A stretch of DNA of 64,000 nt from NCBI RefSeq assembly GCF_013266755.1, contig NZ_JABRWJ010000011.1, positions 124,001 to 188,000 on the forward strand, written 5' to 3'. Both the position numbers and the translations under genes were made by a program. The DNA comes from Pseudaquabacterium terrae. Its GTDB lineage: Bacteria; Pseudomonadota; Gammaproteobacteria; Burkholderiales; Burkholderiaceae_C. Shown here in pieces: positions 8,612 through 17,068 of this stretch (position 1 is the stretch's first letter; every line of letters begins with the position of its first letter). The notes under the pieces were generated by a model. It worked only from the letters and a program-made list of their open reading frames with translations. It did not search any database and was not told the origin of the DNA.

Positions 8612-9058
8612 TCAGTCCACGTCCAGGATGTTGGGGATCCGCATCTCCAGCCGCATCGTATTGAACAGGATCTTCTGGAAGGAGCGTTGGTTGGTCGTGT
8701 CCCTCGCAGTTCCGGCCGCCTGGCTCGCCTGGAACCGCAACCGTTGCCCAATCGCGAAGATCGGAGGGTAGAGCTGATGCAGCTTGTCGCTGCCAAGTCC
8801 AGTGCTCACGTCGATATGGGTTGACAACGCGTCCGCGAGTTCTCGCAGGAGCGCAGCGGACCGCAACAGGCGTTCGTCCGAGATTCCCGCGACGTCCAGC
8901 TTGTCCAGCTCACGGTAGATCCGCTTCAGGGGGCTCTTGAGTTTCTTCGTTCCGCGACCACCTCTCAAGAAGCTGAGCAATGCGCCTGCCAACCGAGTCC
9001 TCCAGCTTGGCCGCTCAAGTATCACGCAGCGGTCGGGCCATACCCAATTTACTTTCAC
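8612..9058 (-). CDS. small helical protein upstream of the TPR-TIR gene
   Basis: 148 codons, unrecognised. Mostly alpha-helical by pattern (ERLLRSAALLRELADALS, DKLHQLYPPIFAIGQRLR), with a basic N-terminal third containing RGGRGTKKLKSPLK and a short hydrophobic stretch (LAGALLSFL). No membrane helix of full length. It precedes the TPR-TIR gene by 12 bp on the same strand, so a partner, inhibitor or sensor for the TIR protein is plausible. The start at 9058 is not backed by a strong ribosome binding site. Confidence 0.6.
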   Translation of the reverse strand: MKVNWVWPDRCVILERPSWRTRLAGALLSFLRGGRGTKKLKSPLKRIYRELDKLDVAGISDERLLRSAALLRELADALSTHIDVSTGLGSDKLHQLYPPIFAIGQRLRFQASQAAGTARDTTNQRSFQKILFNTMRLEMRIPNILDVD

Positions 9059-9414
9059 TGCTGCGTGATGGACGGGCGGAGGATAAGCGGTTTAGAACCC
9101 CTTTGTGTGCACGTGGTCGGCCACGCTGCAGTCGTTCTTACCTTCTGGTGATCTCCCTCCTGCTGCTCGACTCCGACCCGAGTACGAAAGGTGAGATGTC
9201 TGGAACCTGCACGTGGCTAGCGACGGCTGATGGCCGGCTGTGATTGCCGCGAGCGTCAGTTGCGGGCATCCTCAAATTTGATGACGGCAGTGCCGCGCCG
9301 AAATCGACAGAGTCGCCGGCACATCGCGACCCGTTGCCGACGCTGACCACCTCCCGAAGCGGACCCTCGGCATCGGCGATCTGGAGCAAGCATTTGCCGC
9401 GCTCGCCTGCTGAC
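9059..9414. other. intergenic region without a recognised feature
   Basis: Lies between the 3' end of the P450 gene and the 5' end of the small-protein/TPR-TIR unit, so it should hold the promoter of that unit. No convincing -35/-10 pair, operator or gene relic was seen. Confidence 0.35.
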
Positions 9415-10884
9415 TCAGTTCGGTCGCTCGCGCAGCCGCATGCGCAACCCGACGGGGTTCATCGTGAAGTGCATGACTTCGCGCGCCTCGCCGCCGTCGG
9501 GTGTGTCGACCGCGATGACCTCGAAGTTGCCGAGCAGCATCGTCATTGCCAGCTTGATCTCAAGCAGCGCGAGATAGCGCCCGGGGCAGATGCGCGGGCC
9601 GGAGCCGAACGGCATCGCGATGCGTTTCGCTGCAGCGGCATCGCCGAGCCAGCGCGCGGGCTCGAACGCGGCCGCGTTCTGAAAGTAGCGGTCGTCGACG
9701 CTGTCGCGGCGCATGACGCACCAGACAAGCGTGCGTGCCGGCACGCGTATGTCGGCGATGGTCGTGTCACGCAGCGCCTCGATGCCGAGGAACGGCGCCA
9801 CTGGCTTCAGGCGCATCGCCTCGCTCGCGCAGGCGTCGAGGTAGTGCAGCGCCTCGACTCGCTCGAGAGTCAGCGCCGCGAGGTCGGGAACCGCCTCGCG
9901 CACTTCCAGCTGAGCGCGACCGAGCGCGTCGGGATGGCGATGCAGCAGCCAGATCAGCCAGGCCAGCGTGTTCGCGGTGGTGTCCTCTCCGGCGAACAAC
10001 ATCGTCGAGACGTTACCGGCGACGTCACGGTCGTCGACACCGGCATCGCCCGCATCTGCCGCCGCCAGCATCGCCTCGAGCAGATTGCGGGGATGCTCGT
10101 GCAAGGTCGGATCTGCCTGCATCCGATCGCGCGCTGCCGCGACGAAACCCTCGATGGCCTTGCGCACCGCGGCGTTGCTGCGCTCGAGCTGTCGGTCGGC
10201 GGGCAGTCGGATCCAGCGCCAATACGGCAGCGGCGACATCACGCGTCGGTACAGTCCGCTGAGCACGATGTCGAGATGGCGCTGGATCACGTCGTCGCCC
10301 GATTCGAGCGTGTTGACCTCGGTGCCGAAGGCCAGGCCCGCGATCGCGTCGACAGTGAAGCGCTTCAGGTCGGCCTGCAGGTCGATCCACACGCCAGCCT
10401 GTGCGGCCTTGCGCCACCGCTCCTGCAGCCGACTCGTGACAGCGCGCAGCTGCGGCAAGAAGGCCCGGATATGCCCCGGGGTGAAGCTCGCCATCACCAT
10501 GCGTCGCTGCTGCCGCCACGCATCGCCCTCGGCAGAGAACAACCCCGGAGTGCCGCCCATCTCGATACCGACCTCGCGCAACCGCGAGCTGCGCCGGAAA
10601 CCGTCGGGCCGGTCGCGCAGCAGTGCGTTGACGATGACGTGGTCGGCAACGACGAGCAGCCGCGTTGGCCCCAGCCGCACCCGGAACAGCGGTCCGTACT
10701 GCCGGCTCCAGCGCTCCATGTCCTGGTGGATGCGTGCCATACGTACCTGCGGCAGGTTGCCGACGAGCGGCCAGCCGCGCGGACCCGGCAGCTCCTCAAT
10801 GCTGCGCAAGCGCTGCGGCGCGGCCGCCGACGCAAGGCCGGCGGCTGGCGGCGACGGTTCGGCGTGCACGTCCATAACGCGCAT
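9415..10884 (-). CDS. cytochrome P450
   Basis: Haem-thiolate monooxygenase of 489 residues from the ATG at 10884. Visible signatures in order: Pro-rich hinge PGPRGWPLVG, the I-helix AGEDTTAN oxygen-activation motif, the K-helix ExxR in SEAMRLKP, the FEPARW meander and the haem loop FGSGPRICPGRYLA with the ligand cysteine. Substrate cannot be told from sequence; no redox partner lies nearby. The gene begins only 8 bp from the left end of an IS66 element, and the frame stays open for 31 more codons into the element, which are not part of the protein family. Without the element, the frame continues to a possible GTG on the far side, so the native start could have been further upstream. Native promoter and ribosome binding site are displaced. 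Confidence 0.92.
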   Translation of the reverse strand: MRVMDVHAEPSPPAAGLASAAAPQRLRSIEELPGPRGWPLVGNLPQVRMARIHQDMERWSRQYGPLFRVRLGPTRLLVVADHVIVNALLRDRPDGFRRSSRLREVGIEMGGTPGLFSAEGDAWRQQRRMVMASFTPGHIRAFLPQLRAVTSRLQERWRKAAQAGVWIDLQADLKRFTVDAIAGLAFGTEVNTLESGDDVIQRHLDIVLSGLYRRVMSPLPYWRWIRLPADRQLERSNAAVRKAIEGFVAAARDRMQADPTLHEHPRNLLEAMLAAADAGDAGVDDRDVAGNVSTMLFAGEDTTANTLAWLIWLLHRHPDALGRAQLEVREAVPDLAALTLERVEALHYLDACASEAMRLKPVAPFLGIEALRDTTIADIRVPARTLVWCVMRRDSVDDRYFQNAAAFEPARWLGDAAAAKRIAMPFGSGPRICPGRYLALLEIKLAMTMLLGNFEVIAVDTPDGGEAREVMHFTMNPVGLRMRLRERPN

Positions 10885-10891
10885 TCTGATC

Positions 10892-10899
10892 CGATCGGC
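10892..10899. repeat. 8-bp target site duplication, left copy (IS66)
   Basis: CGATCGGC directly flanks the left inverted repeat of the IS66 element; the identical 8 bp follows its right end at 14018-14025. Eight-bp duplications are typical of the IS66 family. Confidence 0.93.
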
Positions 10900-10936
10900 G
10901 TAATAGTCCGACGACAGCCCTTGTTGACGGCCGCAG

Positions 10937-11449
10937 TCAGACGTCGACGAGATGGTTGAGCAGGCCGAAGGCAACACGCCAGGTCTGACCGTCGCAATCG
11001 AGCGTCGCGGTTCGCTGGTTGATGCGCACGATCAGGCCGACGCGGCGCTGCAGATGCTGGTCAGTGAAGCTCACTCGCTGGCCGACACGGAAGTCAGCAC
11101 GATCGGCGATCTCCGGTGGCGGTCTGGGCGGGCTTGGCTCTGCTGATGCGCCTGAGGCCTCGGATGCGGTCGACTCTGTCGGCACGATGGCCGCATAGGG
11201 CAGCGTGAAGTGCGCGCGGGTTGCATCGTCGAGCACGGTGACCCGGCGGTCCTTCATGGAGACGACCCGTGCAGATCTCAGCTTGCCGTCGTCCCAGTTG
11301 AGGTACCGGACCTGCTGGCCGGTGTGCAGTTGCCCTCGTGCCTGCACAATGCGCCGCGGATCGGCCAACAGCTGGTCGATCGCCCAGCTGAGCTGGTACA
11401 GCTCGGCGCTGGTGGCCATGGGCAAGTCTTCGATGAGCTTGATGCGCAT
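10937..11449 (-). CDS. accessory protein carried inside the IS66 element
   Basis: 170 codons, last gene of the element, 32 bp after tnpC. Two similar halves can be seen, each with a beta-strand pattern around a Gly-Gln-Gln/Arg-Val turn: TGQQVRYLNWDDGK and VGQRVSFTDQHLQRR, each followed by a hydrophobic strand then TVLD/TLDC. They look like small SH3/KOW-like barrels, which could bind nucleic acid or the transposase. A short Pro-rich linker separates the halves. Not one of the standard IS66 genes. Lying between tnpC and the terminal repeat, it moves with the element. Function unknown. Confidence 0.6.
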   Translation of the reverse strand: MRIKLIEDLPMATSAELYQLSWAIDQLLADPRRIVQARGQLHTGQQVRYLNWDDGKLRSARVVSMKDRRVTVLDDATRAHFTLPYAAIVPTESTASEASGASAEPSPPRPPPEIADRADFRVGQRVSFTDQHLQRRVGLIVRINQRTATLDCDGQTWRVAFGLLNHLVDV

Positions 11450-11481
11450 GGGCCCATTTTGCCCATGCCCCGTGCCGGGCT

Positions 11482-13087
11482 TCAGGCGGCCAGCGGCAGC
11501 TCTTGCGCTTCTGCGTCAGCCCACTTCGCGGCAACGGCCCAGGGCAGCAACTCGTCGATGCGGTTGCTCGGGTGGTCGGCGATGCGTTCCAGGACGTGGC
11601 GCAGGTAGCGCTGCGGGTTGATCCCGTTCAGCTTGGCCGTGCCCAGCAGCGTGTAGATCACCGCCGCCGTGTGCCCGCCGGCGTCCGACCCGACGTGCAG
11701 GTAGTTTTTCCGTCCGATCGCCACGCAGCGCAGCGCACGCTCGGCCGTATTGTTGTGCGCGTCGATGCGTCCATCGCCTACGAAGTTCGTCAGCGCCGTC
11801 CAAGTTGCTCAAGGAGTAGCCGATCGCCAACGCCAGCGGCGACTTCGCCGAGACCTGCGCCAAGGTCTCGTTCATCCAGGACTTCAGTTCCGTCAACACC
11901 GGCGCCGTTCGCGCCTGGCGCATCCGCCTTCGTCGCAGCGCCCATCGCCCGTTGACCTCGGCCTCCACCTTGAACACTTCGCCGATGCGCACCAAGCCCT
12001 CATGCGCCATCGTTCCGGGCAGGCGATGCTGCTTCACGTGGATGTCCCACAGTTTTCGGCGTGCGTGGCTCCAGCATCCAGCCTCGATGATCCGACCGCC
12101 TTCGTAGAGCTCGTTGTAGCCGGAGTACGCGTCGGCTTGCAGGATGCCTTGGAACTTCTTCAGGTGCCGCGCCGGGTGCTCGCCCTTGCGATCGGCGGAG
12201 TATTGGAACCACACCGCCGGCGGCGCCTGGTCACCGCTGGGACGGTCATCGCGCACGTAGACCCACAGCCGCCCCGTGCGCGCCTTCTTGCCCTTGCCGC
12301 CGAGGCAGCGGATCGGCGTGTCGTCGCCGTGGATCTTGTTGGCCCTCAACACGTAGCGCCCGACGGCCTCGGCCAGCGGCGTCAGCAGCCACCCGGCTTG
12401 ACTCACCCAGTCCGTGATGGTCGAACGCCCGAACTCGATGCCATCGCGCGCATAGATCTGGCACAGCCGGTACAGCGGCGTGTGGTCGGCGAACTTGCTC
12501 ACCATGATGTGCGTGAGCAGGCCCGCACCGGCCAGGCACCGATCCACCGGCCGGCTCGGCGCCGGCGCTTGCGTGATCGTTTGGCAACCACGACACGCCA
12601 GCTTCGGGCGTACGTGGCGCACCACATGGAAGGTGCCTGGCTCGTAGTCCAGCACTTCCGAGACGTCCTGCCCGATCTCGCGCAAGCCACCGCCGCAGGC
12701 TGCGCATGCGCATCCTGCCTGTGGCGCATGCATCACGGTGCGCCGCGGGAGATGTGCAGGCAGCTCACGCAAGCCGGGCCGCGGCCTGGGCTCGCGCTTC
12801 CTGCGCTCTGTCTCGATCGACGTGACGTTGGACTTGGGCGCTTGTTCTTCGCCGGCTTCAGCGTCCGCGTTCGCCACGATCGTGGGCGGCGCCGCGTTGC
12901 CGCCGACGAGTTCGAGCTGCGGGTGCTCGAGCTTCTCGCTGGAGCGGCCGTACTTCATGCGACGCAGGTACGCGACCTCGACCTTGAGCTTCTCGATGGT
13001 CAGCTGCGCGATCTTGAGCGCCTCCTGCGAGCGCTTCACTTCGCCGCTGAGCGCGGCATTGCTGGCGAGCAGTTCGTCTGAGGTCAC
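11482..13087 (-). pseudogene. tnpC: IS66 transposase TnpC, single-base frameshift
   Basis: The DDE transposase of IS66. From the start at 13087: coiled-coil N terminus (EVKRSQEALKIAQLTIEKLK, then YGRSSEKLEH), a zinc-binding cluster (CACAACGG), the RGCQT segment, and catalytic-core motifs HGDDTPIR and QADAYSGYNELYEGG with CWSHARRK. The frame breaks at about 11805: YSLSN is followed by LDGADELRR instead of the family WTALTNFV, consistent with one inserted base. The normal C terminus (AIGRKNYLHVGSDAGGHTA to ELPLAA) is readable in the next frame down to 11482. Unless the slip is bypassed, the enzyme lacks its last about 105 residues, so the element may not transpose by itself. Confidence 0.88.
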
Positions 13088-13160
13088 GATCCAGACTATG
13101 ACCTCTGAGAGGGACGATTACTACAGGCGTTAACCTGTCAACCGCCAGGCGACCCGCCCT

Positions 13161-13508
13161 CTATGCCGCGCGGCTCGGCTGCCAGGTGCGTTCGGGCCGG
13201 CGCCAATCAATGCCTTCAAGCAGCATGGACAGCTGTGCGACGCTCAACGACACGCTGCCGGAGTCGGCCATCGGCCACACGAATCGTCCACGCTCCAAGC
13301 GCTTGGTCAGCATGCACATGCCGTCGCCGTCGCTCCACAGCAACTTCACCAGGTCGCCGCGCCGGCCACGGAACGCGAACACATGACCCGCGTAGGGGTC
13401 TTGGGTCAGCGCCATCTGCACCTTGGCGGCCAGACTGTCGATGCCGCATCGCATATCCGTCACGCCCGCGGCCAGCCACACTCGCGTGCCCGCGCGTGGC
13501 CCGATCAT
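13161..13508 (-). CDS. tnpB: IS66 TnpB (Orf2) accessory protein
   Basis: 115 residues, the usual TnpB length. Contains the family hallmarks [19 protein letters not shown], a [17 protein letters not shown] stretch and [16 protein letters not shown]. The ATG at 13508 overlaps the tnpA stop as ATGA, the typical coupling in this family. Required with TnpA for IS66 transposition; biochemical role unknown. Confidence 0.92.
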   Translation of the reverse strand: MIGPRAGTRVWLAAGVTDMRCGIDSLAAKVQMALTQDPYAGHVFAFRGRRGDLVKLLWSDGDGMCMLTKRLERGRFVWPMADSGSVSLSVAQLSMLLEGIDWRRPERTWQPSRAA

Positions 13509-13918
13509 CGGGCCTGGCGCAACGCGCGCAAGACGCTGCACAGGCTCGCCTCGTCGACCTGGCCGCGCACACGCAGTTGCACGTCGGCGATCTCGAGTTC
13601 GATGACGCCGCCGCGTGAGGGCATCCTCGGCGCGGGTGTGGCTGGCGCAACCGGCGCAGGCACCGTCACGACCTCGGCTTGCGGCGCGATCTCAACCGGC
13701 AGCAACAACGCCGGCGCCAGGCGTTGCCCAGTGGCTCGAAGGTGCTCTCGCCGCCACTTGAACAGCATGTTGGCATTGATGCCGTTGCGCAGCGCGATCG
13801 CCGACACGGACGCGCCGGGCTCCAGGCTCTGCCGCACCAGCTCCTCCTTGAAGGCTCGGTCGTGCTGTCGACGGCTCGCCTTCTCAGGCTCCTGTTCACT
13901 CTTCATGGTGTGCACCAT
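13505..13918 (-). CDS. tnpA: IS66 TnpA (Orf1) accessory protein
   Basis: 137 residues with an N-terminal helix-turn-helix of transposase-8 type: [19 protein letters not shown], then [19 protein letters not shown] Pro/Ala/Val-rich linker and a short beta-rich C terminus follow. An alternative start four codons downstream (MKSEQ) is equally plausible. First gene of the element; probably binds the terminal repeats. Confidence 0.9.
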   Translation of the reverse strand: MVHTMKSEQEPEKASRRQHDRAFKEELVRQSLEPGASVSAIALRNGINANMLFKWRREHLRATGQRLAPALLLPVEIAPQAEVVTVPAPVAPATPAPRMPSRGGVIELEIADVQLRVRGQVDEASLCSVLRALRQAR

Positions 13919-14017
13919 CTCCTGTTAGCGCACACCTCCAAGCGGGCCTGCGCGTCGGGTCGGATGCTTCCCCACGGTCACGCGATCAGGCAAGGACGGT
14001 GCTGGTCGGACTATTAC

Positions 14018-14025
14018 CGATCGGC
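14018..14025. repeat. 8-bp target site duplication, right copy (IS66)
   Basis: CGATCGGC, identical to 10892-10899. Confidence 0.93.
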
Positions 14026-14379
14026 CGCAGCCGCCCGCTGCTGTCGTGCTTCCACGAACGAGCTCTACAACTCCGAGGTGCCGCGCGCAGAGTTGGGAGC
14101 ACTGGGCCGGACATTCCGCGCGCCGGGGCGCCGTGATGACCGCTTCGGAGGACGACGCGCTACGGCAGGTCATGGCCGGGACCGCCGACGACGAGATTCA
14201 CCTTCCGGGCATCATCAATCCTGATGACGGCTTACCTGCGACGAGCTTGGCCAGGTGATCGGCAAGGCTCGACCCATCAGCGACTTCCGCTGTCTTGAAC
14301 TCGACGCCCCGAAGCGGTCGGCTGTTGCGCGGTAAGCGTCCGGGCATCCCGTCCGGGCCGAGCCACTCGAGCCGCGACC
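14026..14379. other. former upstream region of the P450 gene; no recognised gene
   Basis: Before the IS66 insertion this stretch adjoined the P450 gene. Read on the minus strand and joined across one duplication copy, the P450 frame stays open to a GTG, then meets a TAG near 14066. The rest shows no identifiable gene. Confidence 0.4.
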
Positions 14380-14649
14380 TCAGGCCAGGTCGCTGCGCCC
14401 GTCGTTCACTTCGTCGATGAACAGGTCGTCGGACCATGCGAGTCCGATCGCCTTGTCGAGTCGTTTCAGCAGGGCTTGCAGGGACTCACCTTCGCGCCGT
14501 ACCAGCATGGCCAAGCTGTTGTGACCATCCGCAGCGGTGGCCGCGCACTCGAACGGTGGCAGCGCGCCGAGCGTGATGTCGCCACCCTCGGCGATCAGCG
14601 CTTCGATGTTCTTCATGGTGGAAGGTTGCTCGACATGGAACTCGATCAT
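14380..14649 (-). CDS. small IS66-associated hypothetical protein
   Basis: 89 residues from the ATG at 14649, which overlaps the stop of the tnpC relic as ATGA. Core reads MKNIEALIAEGGDITLGALP, then ECAATAADGHNSLAMLVRR and a helical LLKRLDKAIG stretch. Small proteins of this pattern commonly follow tnpC in some IS66 elements of beta-proteobacteria. Function unknown. An internal start at 14616 (MKNIEAL) is an alternative. Confidence 0.55.
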   Translation of the reverse strand: MIEFHVEQPSTMKNIEALIAEGGDITLGALPPFECAATAADGHNSLAMLVRREGESLQALLKRLDKAIGLAWSDDLFIDEVNDGRSDLA

Positions 14650-14937
14650 CCCGGATGCCAGCGGTGTGGCAGCAACTCGCCAATGCGGCTTGCCGGCTGG
14701 GTGGGCAGCCGCTCGAGCACATCGAGCAGGTAGACGTACGGGTCGTGCCCGTTCAGCCGCGCCGAGTGCACGAGACTCATGATCGCCGCGGCGCGCTTGC
14801 CAGCGCGCAGGCTGCCGGCGAACAACCAGTTGTGCGCCCGATGGCGATGGGCCGGATCTGGTTCTCGACCCAGTTGTTGTCGATGGGCAGATCACCATCG
14901 TCAATGAACCTCCACACTGGCACGTCGATGCCGTCAT
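14646..14937 (-). pseudogene. tnpC: 3' fragment of a second IS66-type transposase
   Basis: Reads WRFIDDGDLPIDNNWVENQI then RPIAIGR, the conserved C-terminal core with the catalytic glutamate in ENQIRP. A frameshift follows, and the next frame gives NWLFAGSLRAGKRAAAIMSL then PYVYLLDVLERLPT to HRWHPG and stop at 14646. Only the last about 95 codons remain. It is a different IS66 lineage from the complete element, as the tail sequences do not match. Confidence 0.82.
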
Positions 14938-14963
14938 CAGGTGGGGGCGTCCATCCCATTGCA

Positions 14964-15060
14964 TACGTTGCGCGCGGCAAGCTGCTGGAGCTCGTGGCGT
15001 CGCTGCCGCCGTCCACCATCGACATGGAGGCCTGCACTGGGCACTCGTGCAGACCGCTGT
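14964..15060 (+). pseudogene. IS110-family transposase fragment
   Basis: Plus-strand reading VARGKLLELVASLPPSTIDM then EACTGHS corresponds to the N-terminal DEDD domain of IS110 transposases (consensus KLLELVxxLPPCTIGMEACxG). Nothing recognisable follows; truncated at both sides. Confidence 0.65.
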
Positions 15061-15143
15061 CGAATGTGCCGCAACCCGAAAGCCGAGAGAGCCGCGGGAT
15101 CGCCAGCGGAGGGACGGCCCGACAAGGCGAGACAAGAGCGGAC

Positions 15144-16124
15144 CTAGAAGCGAATGGTTCGAACGTCCCATGCCCCGGTAGATTCGCTCCAGTACAACCC
15201 GTACTGACCACCATTCTCTAGGCGATAGACCCGATGCGTGGGAGGTCGTCCCGCGCTCCCGGCCGTACTGATCGCAATTTGCATGTACCGCGCGTTTTCG
15301 CAGGCGTAGCTCGATGATGCGGCAGGACCCAGTAGCGTGATAAGCGGGGCTGTCTCACACGCAACTGTGAAGCTGAGGTCGGATGTCGCTTCGTTGGCTA
15401 CGGTTACTTCAACTCTGTGCATCGTGGAAGTAGTCAAAACTTCCGCCAGCCCACCGCCTTGCAACCAGCTGGCGTACTCGCGCTCAACGCGACGGGCCTC
15501 GTCTTCCACGGAGTTCCAGCTACGAAGATAGCGGACCGCAAAGTCCGATATGCCCCATCTTCGGTATTGAACGACATGGGTAAGCTCATGCGCCCACAAG
15601 ACATCGTTGGCGGCGTCCGTCGGTCCGCGAAAGACTATTACATAGTCGAGCGTGATGGCGCGCCTGTCTCCGAGCTTTTGTGCGGCACTCGGAAGGCTCA
15701 TGAAGTGCCCTTCGCCTATGCGAAAGCGAACGCGGCGCAGGAGAGACTCGTCGAAGAAGTAGCGGACGCGGTTAAACACTTCTTCGGGAATCGGCTGGGT
15801 ACCTGCGCGCAGCGCGTTGTTCCTCGATTCAATTATCCAGTTGGCAAGCGCAGGTCGCCCAATCTCAGCCTGAAGATCAAGTCGCGCTCGGTCTATCGGT
15901 TTGAGAATGCCTTCTTCGGCGGGTCTTCCGATGTTGTCCTGTAGAACTTGCGTGGCTGCACCGGCGGCGCGGGCGGCGTCTCCGCTGCACTTCATGTAGG
16001 ACTTGAAACCTCGGGTCACCCATCGACAGTCAGCGCGAGAATCGAGTATGAAGATCAAGAGGAGGAGGGCAATACCGGCCTTGAGCGATCGACGGTAGAG
16101 CGGTGGCTGCCTGTGAACGCGCAT
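15144..16124 (-). CDS. secreted DUF4157 protein with HExxH motif
   Basis: 326 residues from the ATG at 16124, chosen because it opens a clear signal peptide (RRSLKAGIALLLLIFIL, then cleavage near DSRA). The middle (about 130-225) matches DUF4157: IPEEVFNRVRYFFDESLLRR, ITLDYVIVF, then WAHELTHVVQYRRWG, where HELTH is a zinc-metalloprotease HExxH motif. The C-terminal 100 residues are beta-rich with two cysteines. DUF4157 domains are frequent in proteins linked to extracellular contractile injection systems and other effectors, but no such system is present here. It lies 109 bp downstream of a DUF1353 gene, also secreted, on the same strand. Activity unproven. Confidence 0.75.
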   Translation of the reverse strand: MRVHRQPPLYRRSLKAGIALLLLIFILDSRADCRWVTRGFKSYMKCSGDAARAAGAATQVLQDNIGRPAEEGILKPIDRARLDLQAEIGRPALANWIIESRNNALRAGTQPIPEEVFNRVRYFFDESLLRRVRFRIGEGHFMSLPSAAQKLGDRRAITLDYVIVFRGPTDAANDVLWAHELTHVVQYRRWGISDFAVRYLRSWNSVEDEARRVEREYASWLQGGGLAEVLTTSTMHRVEVTVANEATSDLSFTVACETAPLITLLGPAASSSYACENARYMQIAISTAGSAGRPPTHRVYRLENGGQYGLYWSESTGAWDVRTIRF

Positions 16125-16233
16125 GTCAGTCTCCGAGTCTAGGAACGCGCCTCTAGACACATAACGGCGAAGTTGAGCGCCGGCCCGATGGAGCGAGAAG
16201 TTGGGCCGCACGTGTGGCGCACCAAGTGGTGAC

Positions 16234-16914
16234 TTAGTCCTTGAAGACGCCGGGACGAGACTTCCAATCGTTCCACGCAATCGTGAAGTCCTTGGGCACG
16301 TGTCGTAGAACTCGTTTTTCTCCCCTTTTCTTCAGCTCTGCGTTCTTCTTCCAGGCAGCGTTTCCACCGACGCGAACAGCGTTGTAGATTCGATTTCTTA
16401 GAGACTCTTCTACCTTTGAATCGACCATCGCGGTCAAGAATATTTCGTCTGACTCCTCCCGTGTGCGATCCTGCATCCAATATAGGTAGTCATGAACAAC
16501 CGCGGCATAAGCGTATGCGCCTTCGGGGCGGATCCCAAAGCTCCACACTGCCTGCGGGATACTTGTTAGGTCGGTGACGAACCTATCGGGAACCGCGACG
16601 GGCTTGAACGTCTGCCCAGCATTGGGTTTCCACAAGGAGATGCCTTGGGTGTAATAGTAGTCCCAATCCTTGAACGGTATGAGCGCCTTCGGTGGGGCCA
16701 GACTTGAAAATTCCCCGCGTCGCTCCGCTGCCTTGGTGGCAGCCACCTGCTTCTGATACTCAGCTTGCCATTGTTCGTTTGCGCGGCGGAGCAGCTCTTT
16801 CTTCTCCTTCGCGAGGTCCTGAGGCGCGCTGGCCGGCGTGGCCGGCGATGAAGTTGCGGGGATTGCGGCGCCGAGGGCCGCGATAAGTGTTCTCCGGCGC
16901 GTAGTTGGCTGCAT
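16234..16914 (-). CDS. secreted DUF1353 protein
   Basis: 226 residues. The N terminus has TTRRRTLIAALGAAIPATS, a twin-arginine-like or Sec signal. A charged coiled-coil stretch (40-66) leads to the DUF1353 core: VPDRFVTDLTSIPQAVWSFG, AYAYAAVVHDYLYWMQDRT and a helical C terminus. DUF1353 proteins are best known from phage and prophage genomes; the His-Asp pair and the preceding Asp suggest a hydrolase-like site, though no activity is established. First gene of an apparent pair with the DUF4157 gene downstream. Confidence 0.75.
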   Translation of the reverse strand: MQPTTRRRTLIAALGAAIPATSSPATPASAPQDLAKEKKELLRRANEQWQAEYQKQVAATKAAERRGEFSSLAPPKALIPFKDWDYYYTQGISLWKPNAGQTFKPVAVPDRFVTDLTSIPQAVWSFGIRPEGAYAYAAVVHDYLYWMQDRTREESDEIFLTAMVDSKVEESLRNRIYNAVRVGGNAAWKKNAELKKRGEKRVLRHVPKDFTIAWNDWKSRPGVFKD

Positions 16915-17068
16915 GCATTGCTCCTGCGGTTGAGGGCAGTTGCGGTCGGGTTGTAAGGCCTAACGATGCAGGGGACTTTCCCTTCCCGAGATACCTGCGT
17001 CGCTGCGGGATGCGGCAACGAAGTGTCACGACGGGAAGCGCGAACTCTCATCGACCACCACGGAAAGG

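Larger units (their letters stand above)
10900..14017 (-). mobile_element. complete IS66-family insertion sequence
   Basis: 3118 bp bounded by terminal inverted repeats. The left end reads GTAATAGTCCGAC from 10900; the right end is its exact complement ending at 14017, with weaker matches further in. The 5'-GTAA terminus is characteristic of IS66. It is flanked by an 8-bp duplication, so boundaries are exact and insertion was probably recent. Genes on the minus strand in order: tnpA, tnpB, tnpC (frameshifted) and a 170-codon accessory gene. It sits in the upstream region of the P450 gene. Confidence 0.95.

Noticed and set aside
9244-10959. Long plus-strand open frame opposite the P450 gene
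   Set aside because: Mirror of a high-GC coding strand; His/Arg/Gln-rich with no family pattern, while the minus strand has full P450 motifs.
14380-15171. A 263-codon frame taken as one gene
   Set aside because: It strings together out-of-frame IS66 relic sequence with the real 89-residue gene at its 3' end.
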